Source: Pseudomonas sp. MUP55 (GTDB lineage Bacteria > Pseudomonadota > Gammaproteobacteria > Pseudomonadales > Pseudomonadaceae). Taken from it: DNA of 64,000 bases. The translations under genes were made by a program, and so were the position numbers. Every line of letters begins with the position of its first letter. Position 1 is the first letter of the stretch. The notes beneath the pieces are model-generated. The model made no database searches. It was not told where the DNA came from and saw nothing but the letters and a program-made list of their open reading frames with translations. This document shows positions 16,293-25,783 of this stretch, piece after piece. The stretch spans positions 2,604,001 to 2,668,000 of the forward strand of contig NZ_CP138214.1 in NCBI RefSeq assembly GCF_034043515.1, written 5' to 3'.

Positions 16293-17690
16293 TTATCTTG
16301 GCCCGGAAACCACCAGCATCTGCCCAGGCTTCAACGCCTGGCCGGTGCGTGGGTTCCAACGCTTGAGATGTTGCATCTCCACATTGAAGCGCTTGGCAAC
16401 CATGTACAGCGAGTCGCCTTTCTTGACCTTGTACTGCACCGGCTTCGTCGCGGCTTTACGGGTGTCCTGCATCACCAGGGTCTGGCCGACCTTGAGCGCC
16501 TGGCCGTTGAGCTTGTTCCAGCGCTGCAGGTCATGCACATCGACCTTGTTGGCCTTGGCGATCAGCGTGAGGTTGTCGCCCGTGCGCACCTTGTAGCTGC
16601 GGGTACGCCCGGCCACTGCCTTGGTCTCGACTTCGTCGAACACCGGCTTTTTGGGGCGCATGCTCAACAACTCTTCCGGCTTCATGGTCGACAGGGTGCT
16701 GGTGAGCAGTTGCGCCTTGGAGGTCGGCACCAGCAAATGCTGGGGCCCGTCGAGGGTGGTGCGTTGTTTCAGGGCCGGATTGAGCTGGAACAGCTCGTCT
16801 TCATCAATCTCCGCCAGCGCGGCGACCCGGGACAGGTCCATGCTTTGCTTGACTTCAACCACTTCGAAATACGGCGTGTTGGCGATCGGGTTCAGGTTCA
16901 CGCCGTAGGCCTCAGGGGCCAGCACCACCTGGGACAGCGCCAGGAATTTAGGCACGTAGTCCTTGGTTTCCTGGGGCAGGGGCAGGTTCCAGTAGTCGGT
17001 TGGCAGGCCGAGCTTCTCGTTGCGTTCGATGGCCCGGCTCACCGTGCCTTCACCCGCATTGTAGGCCGCCAGGGCCAGCAGCCAGTCGCCGTTGAACATG
17101 TCATGCAGGCGGGTCAGGTAGTCCAGGGCGGCGGTGGTGGAGGCGGTGATATCGCGGCGGCCATCGTAGGCGCGGGTCTGGCGCAGGTTGAAGTAGCGCC
17201 CGGTGGAGGGAATGAACTGCCACAGCCCGACCGCATCGCTGCGCGAATAGGCCATGGGGTTGTAGGCACTTTCAATCACCGGCAGCAGCGCCAGCTCCAG
17301 GGGCATGTTGCGCTCTTCAAGGCGCTCGACGATGTAATGAATGTAGAGGCTGCCGCGTTCACCGGCATTTTCCAGGAAGGACGGGTTGCTGGCGAACCAC
17401 AGGCGTTGTTGCTCGATGCGCGGGTTGACGCCCAGGCCGTCCTGCAATTGAAAGCCCCGACGCATGCGTTCCCAGACATCCTGGGGCACTTCGGGGCTGG
17501 GCTTCTCTGAGAGCCAGATAGGTTTTTGCTTGATCTTGGCAGCAAGATTCGGTTTGGGTTGCACGGTGGTTTGTGCAGCGTAATGAGTCGATTGGCAGCC
17601 CGCCAGAGTTGCGGAAACGGCCACCGCCACGGCTTGAGCCAGGCGGGTCAATGCGTCTGAAGAAATGGATTTACGAATAGATGACGACAT
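16293..17690 (-). CDS. mltD: Membrane-bound lytic murein transglycosylase D with LysM repeats
   Basis: The 465-residue lipoprotein has a lipobox (SATLAGC, Cys near residue 32). The transglycosylase domain carries the catalytic glutamate in VIESAYNPMAYSRSDAVGLW, with QFIPSTGR and NAGEGTVSRAI. Two C-terminal LysM peptidoglycan-binding repeats follow (starting YKVRTGDNLTLIAK and YKVKKGDSLYMVAK). It cleaves peptidoglycan glycan strands to 1,6-anhydro ends at the outer membrane. I chose the start MSSSIRKS (17690); the in-frame ATG at 17714 is eight residues upstream. The mltD-gloB order matches P. aeruginosa PA1812-PA1813. Confidence 0.95.
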   Translation of the reverse strand: MSSSIRKSISSDALTRLAQAVAVAVSATLAGCQSTHYAAQTTVQPKPNLAAKIKQKPIWLSEKPSPEVPQDVWERMRRGFQLQDGLGVNPRIEQQRLWFASNPSFLENAGERGSLYIHYIVERLEERNMPLELALLPVIESAYNPMAYSRSDAVGLWQFIPSTGRYFNLRQTRAYDGRRDITASTTAALDYLTRLHDMFNGDWLLALAAYNAGEGTVSRAIERNEKLGLPTDYWNLPLPQETKDYVPKFLALSQVVLAPEAYGVNLNPIANTPYFEVVEVKQSMDLSRVAALAEIDEDELFQLNPALKQRTTLDGPQHLLVPTSKAQLLTSTLSTMKPEELLSMRPKKPVFDEVETKAVAGRTRSYKVRTGDNLTLIAKANKVDVHDLQRWNKLNGQALKVGQTLVMQDTRKAATKPVQYKVKKGDSLYMVAKRFNVEMQHLKRWNPRTGQALKPGQMLVVSGPR

Positions 17691-17788
17691 TGGCTGGAAG
17701 TAAGTTCCGGGCAAAAATGTCGGGCGATTCTAGAAAGCGCTTGGGTTGCGGTCAACCATTCAGAAATTGCGTATCAAATTGCATCGCC

Positions 17789-18556
17789 TTAGAACGTATC
17801 TTTCCAGACCCTCAACGTAGCGAACACCTCGGCCCCAGAGCGGTTGTCGCGGCCATTCCGTTCGTCCGCTTTTTGTTTAACGGATGTTTCAGAGGTGCGC
17901 AGAAAAGGGTTAGTGCGTTTTTCCAGGGCCAGGTTCGACGGCAGTGTCATCTCGCCGCGGGCGCGCAATTGCGCGACGTGCGCCACACGCTCCGCGATGT
18001 CGGCGTTGTGCGGTTCCACGGCTTGGGCAAACCTGAGGTTACTTTGTGTGTACTCATGGGTGCAGTACACCAGGGTATCGGCAGGCAGGGCGGCCAGGCG
18101 CTCCAGCGATGCATGCATCTCTTGCGGCGTGCCTTCGAACAGGCGACCGCAACCGGCGGCAAACAGGGTGTCGCCACACAGCAACACGCCCTGATGGTAA
18201 TAAGCGATGTGGCCCAGGGTGTGGCCTGGCACCGCATACACATCAAAATCCCAGCCGAGCACGGTGATGCGGTCGTTATCCTGCAAATCGACGTCCCGCG
18301 CAGGGATTTTCTCGTTAGCGGGGCCATACACCCTGGCGCCGGTAACGGCCTTGAGTTGCTCGACGCCACCGACGTGATCATGGTGATGGTGGGTGATCAG
18401 GATATCGCTGAGGGTCCAGTCCGGGTGCTGCTTGAGCCAGGCGAGCACCGGGGCCGCGTCACCCGGGTCGACCACGGCGCAGCGTTGGGTTTGCTCATCC
18501 TGTAACAACCAGATGTAGTTATCGGTGAAGGCGGGTAGGGCAGTGATCTGTATCAT
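17789..18556 (-). CDS. gloB: Hydroxyacylglutathione hydrolase (glyoxalase II)
   Basis: The 255-residue metallo-beta-lactamase-fold protein starts [16 protein letters not shown] and holds the metal-binding motif THHHHDH (residues 55-61). Further ligands lie in [12 protein letters not shown] and [15 protein letters not shown], and the C-terminal domain ends RVWKDTF. It hydrolyses S-D-lactoylglutathione to D-lactate and glutathione in methylglyoxal detoxification. An 87-residue in-frame extension reads into the divergent methyltransferase gene and is rejected. Confidence 0.96.
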   Translation of the reverse strand: MIQITALPAFTDNYIWLLQDEQTQRCAVVDPGDAAPVLAWLKQHPDWTLSDILITHHHHDHVGGVEQLKAVTGARVYGPANEKIPARDVDLQDNDRITVLGWDFDVYAVPGHTLGHIAYYHQGVLLCGDTLFAAGCGRLFEGTPQEMHASLERLAALPADTLVYCTHEYTQSNLRFAQAVEPHNADIAERVAHVAQLRARGEMTLPSNLALEKRTNPFLRTSETSVKQKADERNGRDNRSGAEVFATLRVWKDTF

Positions 18557-18621
18557 TCTTCGATTCGCCAAGCTGAACACATTGGTGCATCTTAGAACGT
18601 CTAGGCGAGTTGGAGAATGCA

Positions 18622-19380
18622 ATGACTGATAAAGCGTTCGCCCAGGCCGATCCTGAGTGGCTGGCTCTGATCGGCGCGGCCCGCGAATGGCTGTCCGGGC
18701 CGCTTGGGCAATTTCTGCTGGATGAAGAGCGGCGCATGCTCGAAGACGAGCTGGGCCGGTTCTTTGGTGGCTATCTGGTGCATTACGGACCCTCGGCCGA
18801 GACGCCGCCGTGCGCACCGCAGGTACAGCGCAATGTACGCCTGGGGGCGCCGTTGCCCGGCGTGGAAATCGTCTGCGAGGAGCAGGCCTGGCCGTTGAGC
18901 GAACACGCCGCCGATGTGGTGGTGTTGCAGCACGGCCTGGATTTCTGCCTCTCGCCCCACGGTTTGTTGCGCGAAGCCGCGAGCAGCGTGCGCCCGGGCG
19001 GCCATTTGCTGATTGTCGGCATCAACCCCTGGAGCAGCTGGGGCCTGCGCCACGTATTCGCCCACGACGGCCTGCGCCAGGCGCGCTGCATCGCGCCTTC
19101 CAGGGTGGGTGACTGGCTCAACCTGCTGGGCTTCGCGCTGGAGAAACGCCGCTTCGGGTGCTATCGTCCGCCGCTTGCGTCCGCCAAGTGGCAGGGGCGC
19201 CTCGCCGGCTGGGAACGCCGCGCGGGGGCCTGGCAACTGTCCGGTGGAGGCTTCTATTTATTGGTGGCGCGCAAGATCGCGGTCGGGCTGCGGCCCGTTC
19301 AGCAGGTGCGCCGCGAACCGCTCGGCAAGCTGGTGCCGATGCCGCTGGCCAAGGTCAACCGCGAACAGCGCGAACCGTAA
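18622..19380 (+). CDS. Class I SAM-dependent methyltransferase domain protein
   Basis: The 252-residue product is divergent from gloB. It contains the late part of a SAM fold ([20 protein letters not shown], then [20 protein letters not shown]) but a poor glycine-rich motif I. It resembles the conserved Pseudomonas protein between gloB and rnhA (PA1814 in P. aeruginosa), annotated as a methyltransferase. The target is unknown. The ATG at 18622 has GGAG six bases upstream; a TTG at 18610 would add four residues. rnhA follows 31 bp downstream. Confidence 0.8.
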   Translation: MTDKAFAQADPEWLALIGAAREWLSGPLGQFLLDEERRMLEDELGRFFGGYLVHYGPSAETPPCAPQVQRNVRLGAPLPGVEIVCEEQAWPLSEHAADVVVLQHGLDFCLSPHGLLREAASSVRPGGHLLIVGINPWSSWGLRHVFAHDGLRQARCIAPSRVGDWLNLLGFALEKRRFGCYRPPLASAKWQGRLAGWERRAGAWQLSGGGFYLLVARKIAVGLRPVQQVRREPLGKLVPMPLAKVNREQREP

Positions 19381-19411
19381 AACCTCTTTTTTGATTCAGG
19401 CCCGATAACCG

Positions 19412-19864
19412 ATGACCGATAGCGTAGAACTCTTCACCGATGGCGCCTGCAAGGGCAATCCCGGCCCCGGCGGCTGGGGCGCATTGCTGGTGTGCAAGGG
19501 CGTGGAGAAGGAGTTGTGGGGCGGCGAAGCCAACACCACCAACAACCGCATGGAGCTGATGGGCGCCATTCGCGGCCTGGAAGAACTCAAGCGGCGCTGC
19601 AATGTGCTGCTGGTGACCGACTCGCAATATGTGATGAAGGGCATCAACGAGTGGATGGTCAACTGGAAGAAGCGCGGTTGGAAAACCGCCTCCAAGGAGC
19701 CGGTCAAGAATGCCGACCTGTGGCAATTGCTCGATGAGCAATGCAACCGGCATGACATCACCTGGAAATGGGTGCGTGGGCATATCGGCCATCCCGGCAA
19801 CGAACGGGCTGACCAGTTGGCCAACCGCGGCGTGGACGAAGTGCGCGGCTACAAGCAGAGCTGA
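19412..19864 (+). CDS. rnhA: Ribonuclease HI
   Basis: The 150-residue product has the four catalytic acidic residues at the E. coli positions: D10 ([12 protein letters not shown]), E48 (NNRMEL), D70 (VTDSQYV) and D134 (NERADQLAN). It also has the basic protrusion ([20 protein letters not shown]) that binds hybrids. It removes RNA from RNA-DNA hybrids. It lies directly ahead of dnaQ, as in E. coli and other Pseudomonas, though here both genes read the same way. Confidence 0.98.
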   Translation: MTDSVELFTDGACKGNPGPGGWGALLVCKGVEKELWGGEANTTNNRMELMGAIRGLEELKRRCNVLLVTDSQYVMKGINEWMVNWKKRGWKTASKEPVKNADLWQLLDEQCNRHDITWKWVRGHIGHPGNERADQLANRGVDEVRGYKQS

Positions 19865-19941
19865 AGCCGGCTGACGTGTTAATATCGCGCCCTTTGACGC
19901 ACACCACCGCACACCACACCGTTTTTGAGAGCTGAACCCTG

Positions 19942-20688
19942 ATGGCCATCCGATCCGTAGTACTCGATACCGAAACCACCGGCATGCCAGTGACCGATGG
20001 CCACCGGATCATCGAAATCGGTTGTGTCGAACTGATGGGCCGCCGTCTGACCGGGCGTCACTTCCACGTCTACCTGCAACCGGACCGTGACAGTGACGAA
20101 GGCGCGATTGGCGTCCACGGCATCACCGACGAGTTCCTCAAGGGCAAGCCGCGCTTTGCCGAAGTGGCCGATGAGTTTTTCGAGTTCATCAACGGCGCCC
20201 AGTTGATCATCCATAACGCGGCGTTCGACGTCGGCTTCATCAATAACGAATTTGCCCTGATGGGGCAGACGGATCGCGCGGATATCTCCAGGCATTGCTC
20301 GATCCTCGACACCTTGATGATGGCCCGCGAGCGTCACCCGGGCCAGCGCAACAGCCTCGATGCCTTGTGCAAGCGTTATGGCGTCGACAACTCCGGCCGT
20401 GAACTGCACGGCGCCTTGCTCGACTCCGAGATTCTGGCCGACGTCTACCTGACCATGACCGGCGGGCAGACCAGCCTGTCGCTGGCCGGTAATGCCTCCG
20501 ACGGCAGCGGCTCTGCGGAAGGCTCGGGCAATCGCCCTTCGGAGATCCGTCGCCTGCCGGCTGATCGCAAGCCTACGCCCGTCATCCATGCCAGCGAGCA
20601 GGATCTGGCCGAGCATGCTGCGCGGCTGGACGCGATCGCCAAGGCGGCGGGCGCGCCGGCGTTGTGGACTCAGTTGACCCAACCCTAA
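19942..20688 (+). CDS. dnaQ: DNA polymerase III epsilon subunit (3'-5' proofreading exonuclease)
   Basis: The 248-residue product has Exo I (VVLDTETTGMPV with D9 and E11), Exo II (IIHNAAFDVGFIN) and Exo III (HGALLDSEILADVY). Its C-terminal tail, which binds the alpha subunit in the family, extends to about residue 240. It proofreads replication errors. It lies 77 bp after rnhA, with an AT-containing stretch (GTTAATATCG) between them that could hold its own promoter. Confidence 0.97.
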   Translation: MAIRSVVLDTETTGMPVTDGHRIIEIGCVELMGRRLTGRHFHVYLQPDRDSDEGAIGVHGITDEFLKGKPRFAEVADEFFEFINGAQLIIHNAAFDVGFINNEFALMGQTDRADISRHCSILDTLMMARERHPGQRNSLDALCKRYGVDNSGRELHGALLDSEILADVYLTMTGGQTSLSLAGNASDGSGSAEGSGNRPSEIRRLPADRKPTPVIHASEQDLAEHAARLDAIAKAAGAPALWTQLTQP

Positions 20689-20701
20689 TCCTGGCGCCCT
20701 A

Positions 20702-20819
20702 TGATCATACCCACGCTCTGCGTGGGAATGGCGCCCTGGACGCTCTGCGTCCGCTCTTCACGTCGTGACGCAGAGCGTCACAGGATGCATTCCCACGCGG
20801 AGCGTAGGAACGATCATCA
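20702..20819. repeat. Composite inverted repeat (CCACGCTCTGCGTGG family)
   Basis: TGATCATACCCACGCTCTGC at the left and CGGAGCGTAGGAACGATCAT at the right form outer arms, with CATTCCCACG facing CGTGGGAATG. Inside is a second pair, GACGCTCTGCGTC and GACGCAGAGCGTC. This is a nested palindromic repeat of a kind dispersed in fluorescent Pseudomonas genomes and different in sequence from the GTGGGAGGGG type. It fills much of the 237-bp gap between dnaQ and the decarboxylase gene. Confidence 0.75.
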
Positions 20820-20925
20820 AGCCCCCCTCCCACAATTGATCTTCATCGTCTGTGAAATCTTCATTCGCAACATCGGCTTCCAGCTTCTACCCTTGAGTGC
20901 ATAGCCCTCAGGACTTCACGCCCTC

Positions 20926-23181
20926 ATGTACAAAGACCTGAAGTTCCCCGTCCTTATCGTGCATCGCGACATCAAGGCCGACACCGTTGCCGGTGACCGG
21001 GTTCGAGGCATCGCCAGGGAGTTGGAACAGGAGGGCTTCAGCATCTTTTCTGCGGTGGACTACGCCGAAGGGCGGTTGGTGGCGTCCACCCACCACGGCC
21101 TGGCGTGCATGCTCATCGCTGCTGAAGGCGCCGGAGAAAATACCCACTTGCTGCAGAATATGGTCGAGCTGATCCGCCTGGCGCGGGTGAGGGCGCCCAA
21201 CCTGCCGATCTTCGCCCTGGGCGAGCAAGTCACCCTGGAAAACGCACCGGCTGACGCCATGAGCGAACTCAACCAGTTGCGCGGCATCCTGTATCTGTTC
21301 GAAGACACCGTACCGTTCCTCGCTCGTCAGGTCGCCCGTGCTGCGCGCGCCTACCTCGATGGTTTGCTGCCGCCGTTCTTCAAGGCCCTGGTGCAACACA
21401 CCGCAGACTCCAACTACTCATGGCACACCCCCGGCCATGGCGGTGGCGTGGCCTATCGCAAAAGCCCGGTGGGGCAGGCGTTTCATCAGTTCTTCGGGGA
21501 AAACACCCTGCGTTCGGACTTGTCTGTCTCAGTCCCCGAGCTGGGCTCGCTGCTCGATCACACCGGGCCGCTGGCAGAAGCCGAAGCCCGCGCCGCGCGC
21601 AACTTTGGTGCCGATCACACGTTTTTCGTGATCAACGGCACGTCCACCGCGAACAAGATTGTCTGGCACTCCATGGTCGGTCGCGATGATCTGGTACTGG
21701 TCGACCGCAACTGCCACAAGTCGGTGCTGCATTCGATCATCATGACCGGCGCGATCCCGTTGTACCTGTGCCCGGAGCGCAACGAGCTGGGGATCATCGG
21801 CCCCATCCCGCTCAGCGAATTCAGCGCCGAATCGATCCGCGCCAAGATCGACGCGAGTCCTCTGACCCGTGGCCGTGCGGCGAAGGTAAAGCTGGCGGTG
21901 GTGACCAATTCCACTTACGACGGGCTGTGCTACAACGCCGAACTGATCAAGCAGCAATTGGGTAACAGCGTGGAGGTGCTGCACTTCGATGAAGCCTGGT
22001 ACGCCTACGCGGCATTCCATGAGTTTTTCGCCGGGCGCTATGGCATGGGCACCTCGCGCACGCCGGACAGCCCGCTGGTGTTCACCACGCACTCCACCCA
22101 CAAACTGCTGGCGGCATTCAGTCAGGCGTCGATGATTCACGTGCAGGACGGCGGTGCTCGGCAGCTGGACCGCGACCGCTTCAACGAAGCGTTCATGATG
22201 CATATCTCCACGTCGCCGCAGTACAGCATCATCGCCTCCCTGGACGTGGCGTCGGCGATGATGGAAGGCCCGGCGGGTCGCTCGCTGTTGCAGGAAATGT
22301 TCGATGAGGCCTTAAGTTTCCGTCGCGCGCTGGCCAACCTGCGTCAGCATATCGCCGCCCACGACTGGTGGTTTTCCATCTGGCAGCCACCTTCGGTGGC
22401 CGGTATCGACCGCGTCGCCACCGCGGACTGGCTGCTGCACCCTCAGGATGAGTGGCATGGTTTTGGCGATGTGGCTGAGGATTATGTGCTACTGGATCCG
22501 ATCAAGGTCACGCTGGTAATGCCTGGCCTCAACGCCGGCGGCGCCTTGAGCGATTGCGGAATTCCGGCGGCAGTCGTCAGCAAATTCCTCTGGGAGCGCG
22601 GCTTGGTGGTGGAGAAAACCGGGCTGTATTCTTTCCTGGTGTTGTTTTCCATGGGCATCACCAAAGGCAAGTGGAGTACGCTGCTCACCGAACTGCTGGA
22701 GTTCAAGCGCAGCTATGATGGGAATGCCAGCCTGGCCAGTTGCCTGCCTTCGGTGTATGCCCAGGGACCGGTACGTTATCAGGGCTTGGGGTTGCGCGAC
22801 CTGTGCAACCAGTTGCACAGTTGTTACCGCAGCAACGCGACGGCCAGGCATCTCAAACGCATGTATACGGTGTTGCCGCAGATCGCAATGAAGCCGGCCG
22901 ACGCCTACGACCAACTGGTCAGGGGCGAGGTGGAAGCGGTTTCCATCGATGCCTTGCCAGGACGCATCGCAGCCGTGATGCTGGTGCCCTATCCGCCGGG
23001 TATTCCGTTGATCATGCCGGGCGAGCGTTTTACCGAGTCAACGCGGTCGATCATCGACTACCTGGCTTTCGCTCGTACGTTCGATAGCAGTTTTCCCGGC
23101 TTTGTCGCCGATGTTCATGGGCTGCAACATGAAGATGACGGCAATGGTCGTTGTTACACCGTCGATTGCATCAAAGGTTAA
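20926..23181 (+). CDS. ldcA: Orn/Lys/Arg decarboxylase, PLP-dependent (LdcA-like)
   Basis: The 751-residue product has the wing/receiver-like N-terminal domain (residues 1 to about 130). The fold-type I PLP core follows (NYSWHTPGHGGGVAYRKSPV, FFVINGTSTANKIV) with the cofactor lysine K393 in STHKLLAAFSQASM, and then the C-terminal domain. The family decarboxylates lysine, ornithine or arginine for polyamine synthesis or pH control. Position after dnaQ matches P. aeruginosa PA1818 (ldcA, lysine decarboxylase), so lysine is favoured but not proven. The ribosome site is poor. The GNAT gene begins 8 bp after its stop. Confidence 0.9.
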   Translation: MYKDLKFPVLIVHRDIKADTVAGDRVRGIARELEQEGFSIFSAVDYAEGRLVASTHHGLACMLIAAEGAGENTHLLQNMVELIRLARVRAPNLPIFALGEQVTLENAPADAMSELNQLRGILYLFEDTVPFLARQVARAARAYLDGLLPPFFKALVQHTADSNYSWHTPGHGGGVAYRKSPVGQAFHQFFGENTLRSDLSVSVPELGSLLDHTGPLAEAEARAARNFGADHTFFVINGTSTANKIVWHSMVGRDDLVLVDRNCHKSVLHSIIMTGAIPLYLCPERNELGIIGPIPLSEFSAESIRAKIDASPLTRGRAAKVKLAVVTNSTYDGLCYNAELIKQQLGNSVEVLHFDEAWYAYAAFHEFFAGRYGMGTSRTPDSPLVFTTHSTHKLLAAFSQASMIHVQDGGARQLDRDRFNEAFMMHISTSPQYSIIASLDVASAMMEGPAGRSLLQEMFDEALSFRRALANLRQHIAAHDWWFSIWQPPSVAGIDRVATADWLLHPQDEWHGFGDVAEDYVLLDPIKVTLVMPGLNAGGALSDCGIPAAVVSKFLWERGLVVEKTGLYSFLVLFSMGITKGKWSTLLTELLEFKRSYDGNASLASCLPSVYAQGPVRYQGLGLRDLCNQLHSCYRSNATARHLKRMYTVLPQIAMKPADAYDQLVRGEVEAVSIDALPGRIAAVMLVPYPPGIPLIMPGERFTESTRSIIDYLAFARTFDSSFPGFVADVHGLQHEDDGNGRCYTVDCIKG

Positions 23182-23189
23182 GGAACGTT

Positions 23190-23771
23190 ATGCAAGCTGT
23201 CGTGAACCCGAAGTATCCAGGGCTCAGTGTGCGAGTCGCCGATGAAGGCTTCGACGCTTATGTATGGGGCAACGATTTCAGTTTTGAGGTCAGCGGCTAC
23301 GGGGTGCCGCAGATGGACAAGCGGGTCGATCAATGGCCGGTGGAGCGCATCCTGCCGTACCGCAAGTGTTACGGCATCGACCCTGAAGAATTCGCCAGCT
23401 TTCGCGACGCGCCCGACAGCGCGATCTTCATGGCCTATCTGGACGACTGCGCGGTCGGCCACGTGGTGATCAGCACCAACTGGAATGGCTTTGCCCACGT
23501 CGATGAGTTGGCGGTGGCGCTGCCTGCGCGGCGTCACGGTGTGGCCAAGGCGCTGCTGGACGTGGCGCAGTTCTGGGCACGCAAGAAAAACCTGCCGGGC
23601 ATGATGCTCGAAACCCAGAACAACAACCTGGGTGCCTGTCGCCTGTATGAGCGCAGCGGGTATGTGATGGGCGGGATTGATCAACTGCGTTATCGCGGCA
23701 TTGACCCGCAAACCCGCGAGGTGGCGATTTTCTGGTATCGGCTGTTCAAGACCGAAGTCGAATCGAACTGA
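23190..23771 (+). CDS. GNAT family N-acetyltransferase, coupled to decarboxylase
   Basis: The 193-residue product has a GNAT core with ALPARRHGVAKALLDVAQFW (motif A, acetyl-CoA binding) and NNNLGACRLYERSGYVMGG (motif B). The start MQAVVNPKYPG follows AAGGAACG and lies 8 bp after the decarboxylase stop, so the two are almost surely one transcript. That suggests acetylation of the diamine product or of the enzyme; this is inference from context only. Confidence 0.87.
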   Translation: MQAVVNPKYPGLSVRVADEGFDAYVWGNDFSFEVSGYGVPQMDKRVDQWPVERILPYRKCYGIDPEEFASFRDAPDSAIFMAYLDDCAVGHVVISTNWNGFAHVDELAVALPARRHGVAKALLDVAQFWARKKNLPGMMLETQNNNLGACRLYERSGYVMGGIDQLRYRGIDPQTREVAIFWYRLFKTEVESN

Positions 23772-23795
23772 GACTGTGCAGCGGTCGCAGGTTTT

Positions 23796-23840
23796 TTGGG
23801 AGCGCTGCGCGCTCCAGCGCAAGCAAGCTTGCTCGCCACA
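23796..23840. repeat. REP-like palindromic repeat
   Basis: GGGAGCGCTGCGCGCTCC is a short palindrome followed by AGCAAGCTTGCT and CGCCACA. This is another dispersed palindromic repeat type of fluorescent Pseudomonas. It lies between the 3' ends of the convergent GNAT and LysR genes and may serve as a shared transcription stop. Confidence 0.65.
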
Positions 23841-23850
23841 TTATGTGTGT

Positions 23851-24759
23851 CTACAGGGGCCTGGTGTCGTTGCAGAGCAGACTTTCGGCCTTTTGCGTAA
23901 TGATCTCCAGCAGCGCATTCAAGGCCGGCGACTGGGCGCTGTTTTGGAGGGTGAGTGCATACAGGCTAACGCTGATCGGCGGTGAAATGGGGCACACGTC
24001 CAGCCCCGCGTCCCGTGCGCCGAAGGCGGTGAACGGGTCTACCACCGCCAGGCCTTCACCGGCCTCGACCATGCTGCGCATCATCTGGTAAGTCTGTACC
24101 CGCGTTTGCACCACCGGCAGCGGGCGCAACGCTTGCAGCTTTGCGTCCAGCAAACGGCTTAACGGGTCATGCCCTTCAAGGCCGATCAGCGATTGCCCGG
24201 CCAGATCCTGCAGCGCAATGTACTTCTGCCTGGGTTTCAGCCAGCCGTGGGGCGCGAGCAATTGAAGTTTGCCCTGGGCCAGTACCGTAGCCTGAATGTG
24301 CGGGTGTTCCGGGTCGTGCAGGCTCAGCCCCACATCGGTTTCATGCAGCAACAGCTGCCTGACGATCTCGCGGGTCGGCTGGCTCGACAGGTTGCACGGC
24401 GTATCCTGAAAGCGCCGGCGCAGCATGGCGATGCCGTGGGGCAATAGCTGGTTGGCCAGCGGCGGGGTGCACAGCACGCGCAAGGTCGGCGCGTGGTGGT
24501 GTTTCAGGCGGCTGGCCAGTCGCTGGATCGGTTCCAGCGCTTCGTACAGGTGGGCGATCTGGGCCTGCAACTCCAGGGTTTCACGGGTAGCTTGCAGGCG
24601 CCCGCGCACACTGGCAAACAGCATGAAGCCCAGCTGCAGCTCGGCATCCTTGAGTGTGGCGTCAACCTCGCCCACGGGCAGTTGCAACCACTCGGCGGCC
24701 GTGCCGAGGTGTCCGGTCTGCAAGATGGCCTGAATCACTTCGATATGACGTAAACGCAT
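23851..24759 (-). CDS. LysR family transcriptional regulator
   Basis: The 302-residue product has an N-terminal winged helix-turn-helix (MRLRHIEVIQAILQTGHLGT then AAEWLQLP...TLKDAELQLG). The effector-binding domain follows (LRVLCTPPLANQLLPHGIAM through MVEAGEGLAVVDPFTAF). The HTH is somewhat atypical (VGEVDATLKDAELQLG instead of the usual SQPAVSxxIxxLE). It is not divergent from an obvious metabolic gene, so no target can be named. Confidence 0.88.
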   Translation of the reverse strand: MRLRHIEVIQAILQTGHLGTAAEWLQLPVGEVDATLKDAELQLGFMLFASVRGRLQATRETLELQAQIAHLYEALEPIQRLASRLKHHHAPTLRVLCTPPLANQLLPHGIAMLRRRFQDTPCNLSSQPTREIVRQLLLHETDVGLSLHDPEHPHIQATVLAQGKLQLLAPHGWLKPRQKYIALQDLAGQSLIGLEGHDPLSRLLDAKLQALRPLPVVQTRVQTYQMMRSMVEAGEGLAVVDPFTAFGARDAGLDVCPISPPISVSLYALTLQNSAQSPALNALLEIITQKAESLLCNDTRPL

Positions 24760-24941
24760 GGCCGGAGTCTATGTGCAGCGCGTTGGGGATTCAATGGTGC
24801 AGGCCGCCGTGCGCAAAAAAGACTGCATGGGTCGCCCCTGCCTATGGCGTTAAGCCAGGACCTCACTAGAATGAACCGTCTGATCAGCAACGACCACTGC
24901 CGGCTCCCCGGTACTTACAACAAAAACAGGTCTGGTCTCAA

Positions 24942-25280
24942 ATGCCTCTACCCTCGACATTATTCGGGGTAACGGCCAAGCAACTCCTGGTTCTGGTGAC
25001 CTTGGGGTGCATGGCGGCTTACTTCTTCGATAATCATGACGAACACGTGCCGGAAAACCTCGCACTTGAAGCGTTTATCCGTTCTCAGGAGCAGGTCGGC
25101 GAACAAGTGGGCGCGGTACTCGGTATAACCCTGGTCAGGCAAGTGGAGGCGTATCCCGCTTACGACAGGTCGGGCTACAAGCGCTCCATGTATGCGGTGC
25201 AAGGCGAGCGAGGGCAGTTGGTGGTGACGCTCAAGCAGGGCGAGCAGGGCATCGAAGTGACGGAAATTCGCAGCCCCTGA
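24942..25280 (+). CDS. Small membrane-anchored protein of unknown function
   Basis: The 112-residue product has one N-terminal membrane segment (LLVLVTLGCMAAYFF, about residues 15-29). A soluble domain follows (QVGEQVGAVLGITLVRQVEA, then YKRSMYAVQGERGQLVVTLK) resembling small Coa1-like beta folds, a weak impression only. No neighbour indicates a role. The 182 bp between the LysR start and this gene hold no recognised feature. Confidence 0.55.
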   Translation: MPLPSTLFGVTAKQLLVLVTLGCMAAYFFDNHDEHVPENLALEAFIRSQEQVGEQVGAVLGITLVRQVEAYPAYDRSGYKRSMYAVQGERGQLVVTLKQGEQGIEVTEIRSP

Positions 25281-25329
25281 GCATCCCCAGCCCAGTCGCG
25301 ATGACTGAGCAGGTGGACAGGGCGAAATC

Positions 25330-25566
25330 TCAGGACGCGAGGGTGGTTTGAGATTCGCGTACGATAATCGTGCCCGACTGGATCAATCTGAACTCGTCAC
25401 CTTCCAGCTTCTCTACACGGTCGCCAATGGCCAGCTTGTAGGTGGTGGTAGGCGCCGAGCCAGCCAGGTCGCCGTGTGCCGGGGTGGATTCCTGGAATTC
25501 ATGCACCGAATATACGCGGCCTTCCGCGTCTCTGGCATGAAACTGTCCGACTAGTACTGCTGCCAT
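25330..25566 (-). CDS. Conserved small protein of unknown function
   Basis: The 78-residue product (MAAVLVGQFHARDAEGRVYS...) looks like a small soluble beta-rich protein without signal or membrane segment. It ends YKLAIGDRVEKLEGDEFRLI and SGTIIVRES. It converges with the gene at 24942-25280. The ATG is preceded on the coding strand by CCAGAGGTTCTAAACAG, a moderate ribosome site. I recognise no domain. The 217 bp upstream to the FMN reductase are AT-rich and likely hold two divergent promoters. Confidence 0.6.
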   Translation of the reverse strand: MAAVLVGQFHARDAEGRVYSVHEFQESTPAHGDLAGSAPTTTYKLAIGDRVEKLEGDEFRLIQSGTIIVRESQTTLAS

Positions 25567-25783
25567 CTGTTTAGAACCTCTGGAGATAAACGCTCGATTT
25601 GCGGTTCTGTAGACCGTCAGTGAGCGGGGTAGTTTACCTATAAGGAAAAAATACTATTCGTTTAAAGTTTCCGATATTTCCTACGCGCGTGGGTGCGTGG
25701 CGACGTTCTCTAAACCTGCTGGTGCATGTGCCGCGAAGTCTCTATAACTGTCCACTCCATTACTCACACGTTGGGAAACCTCT

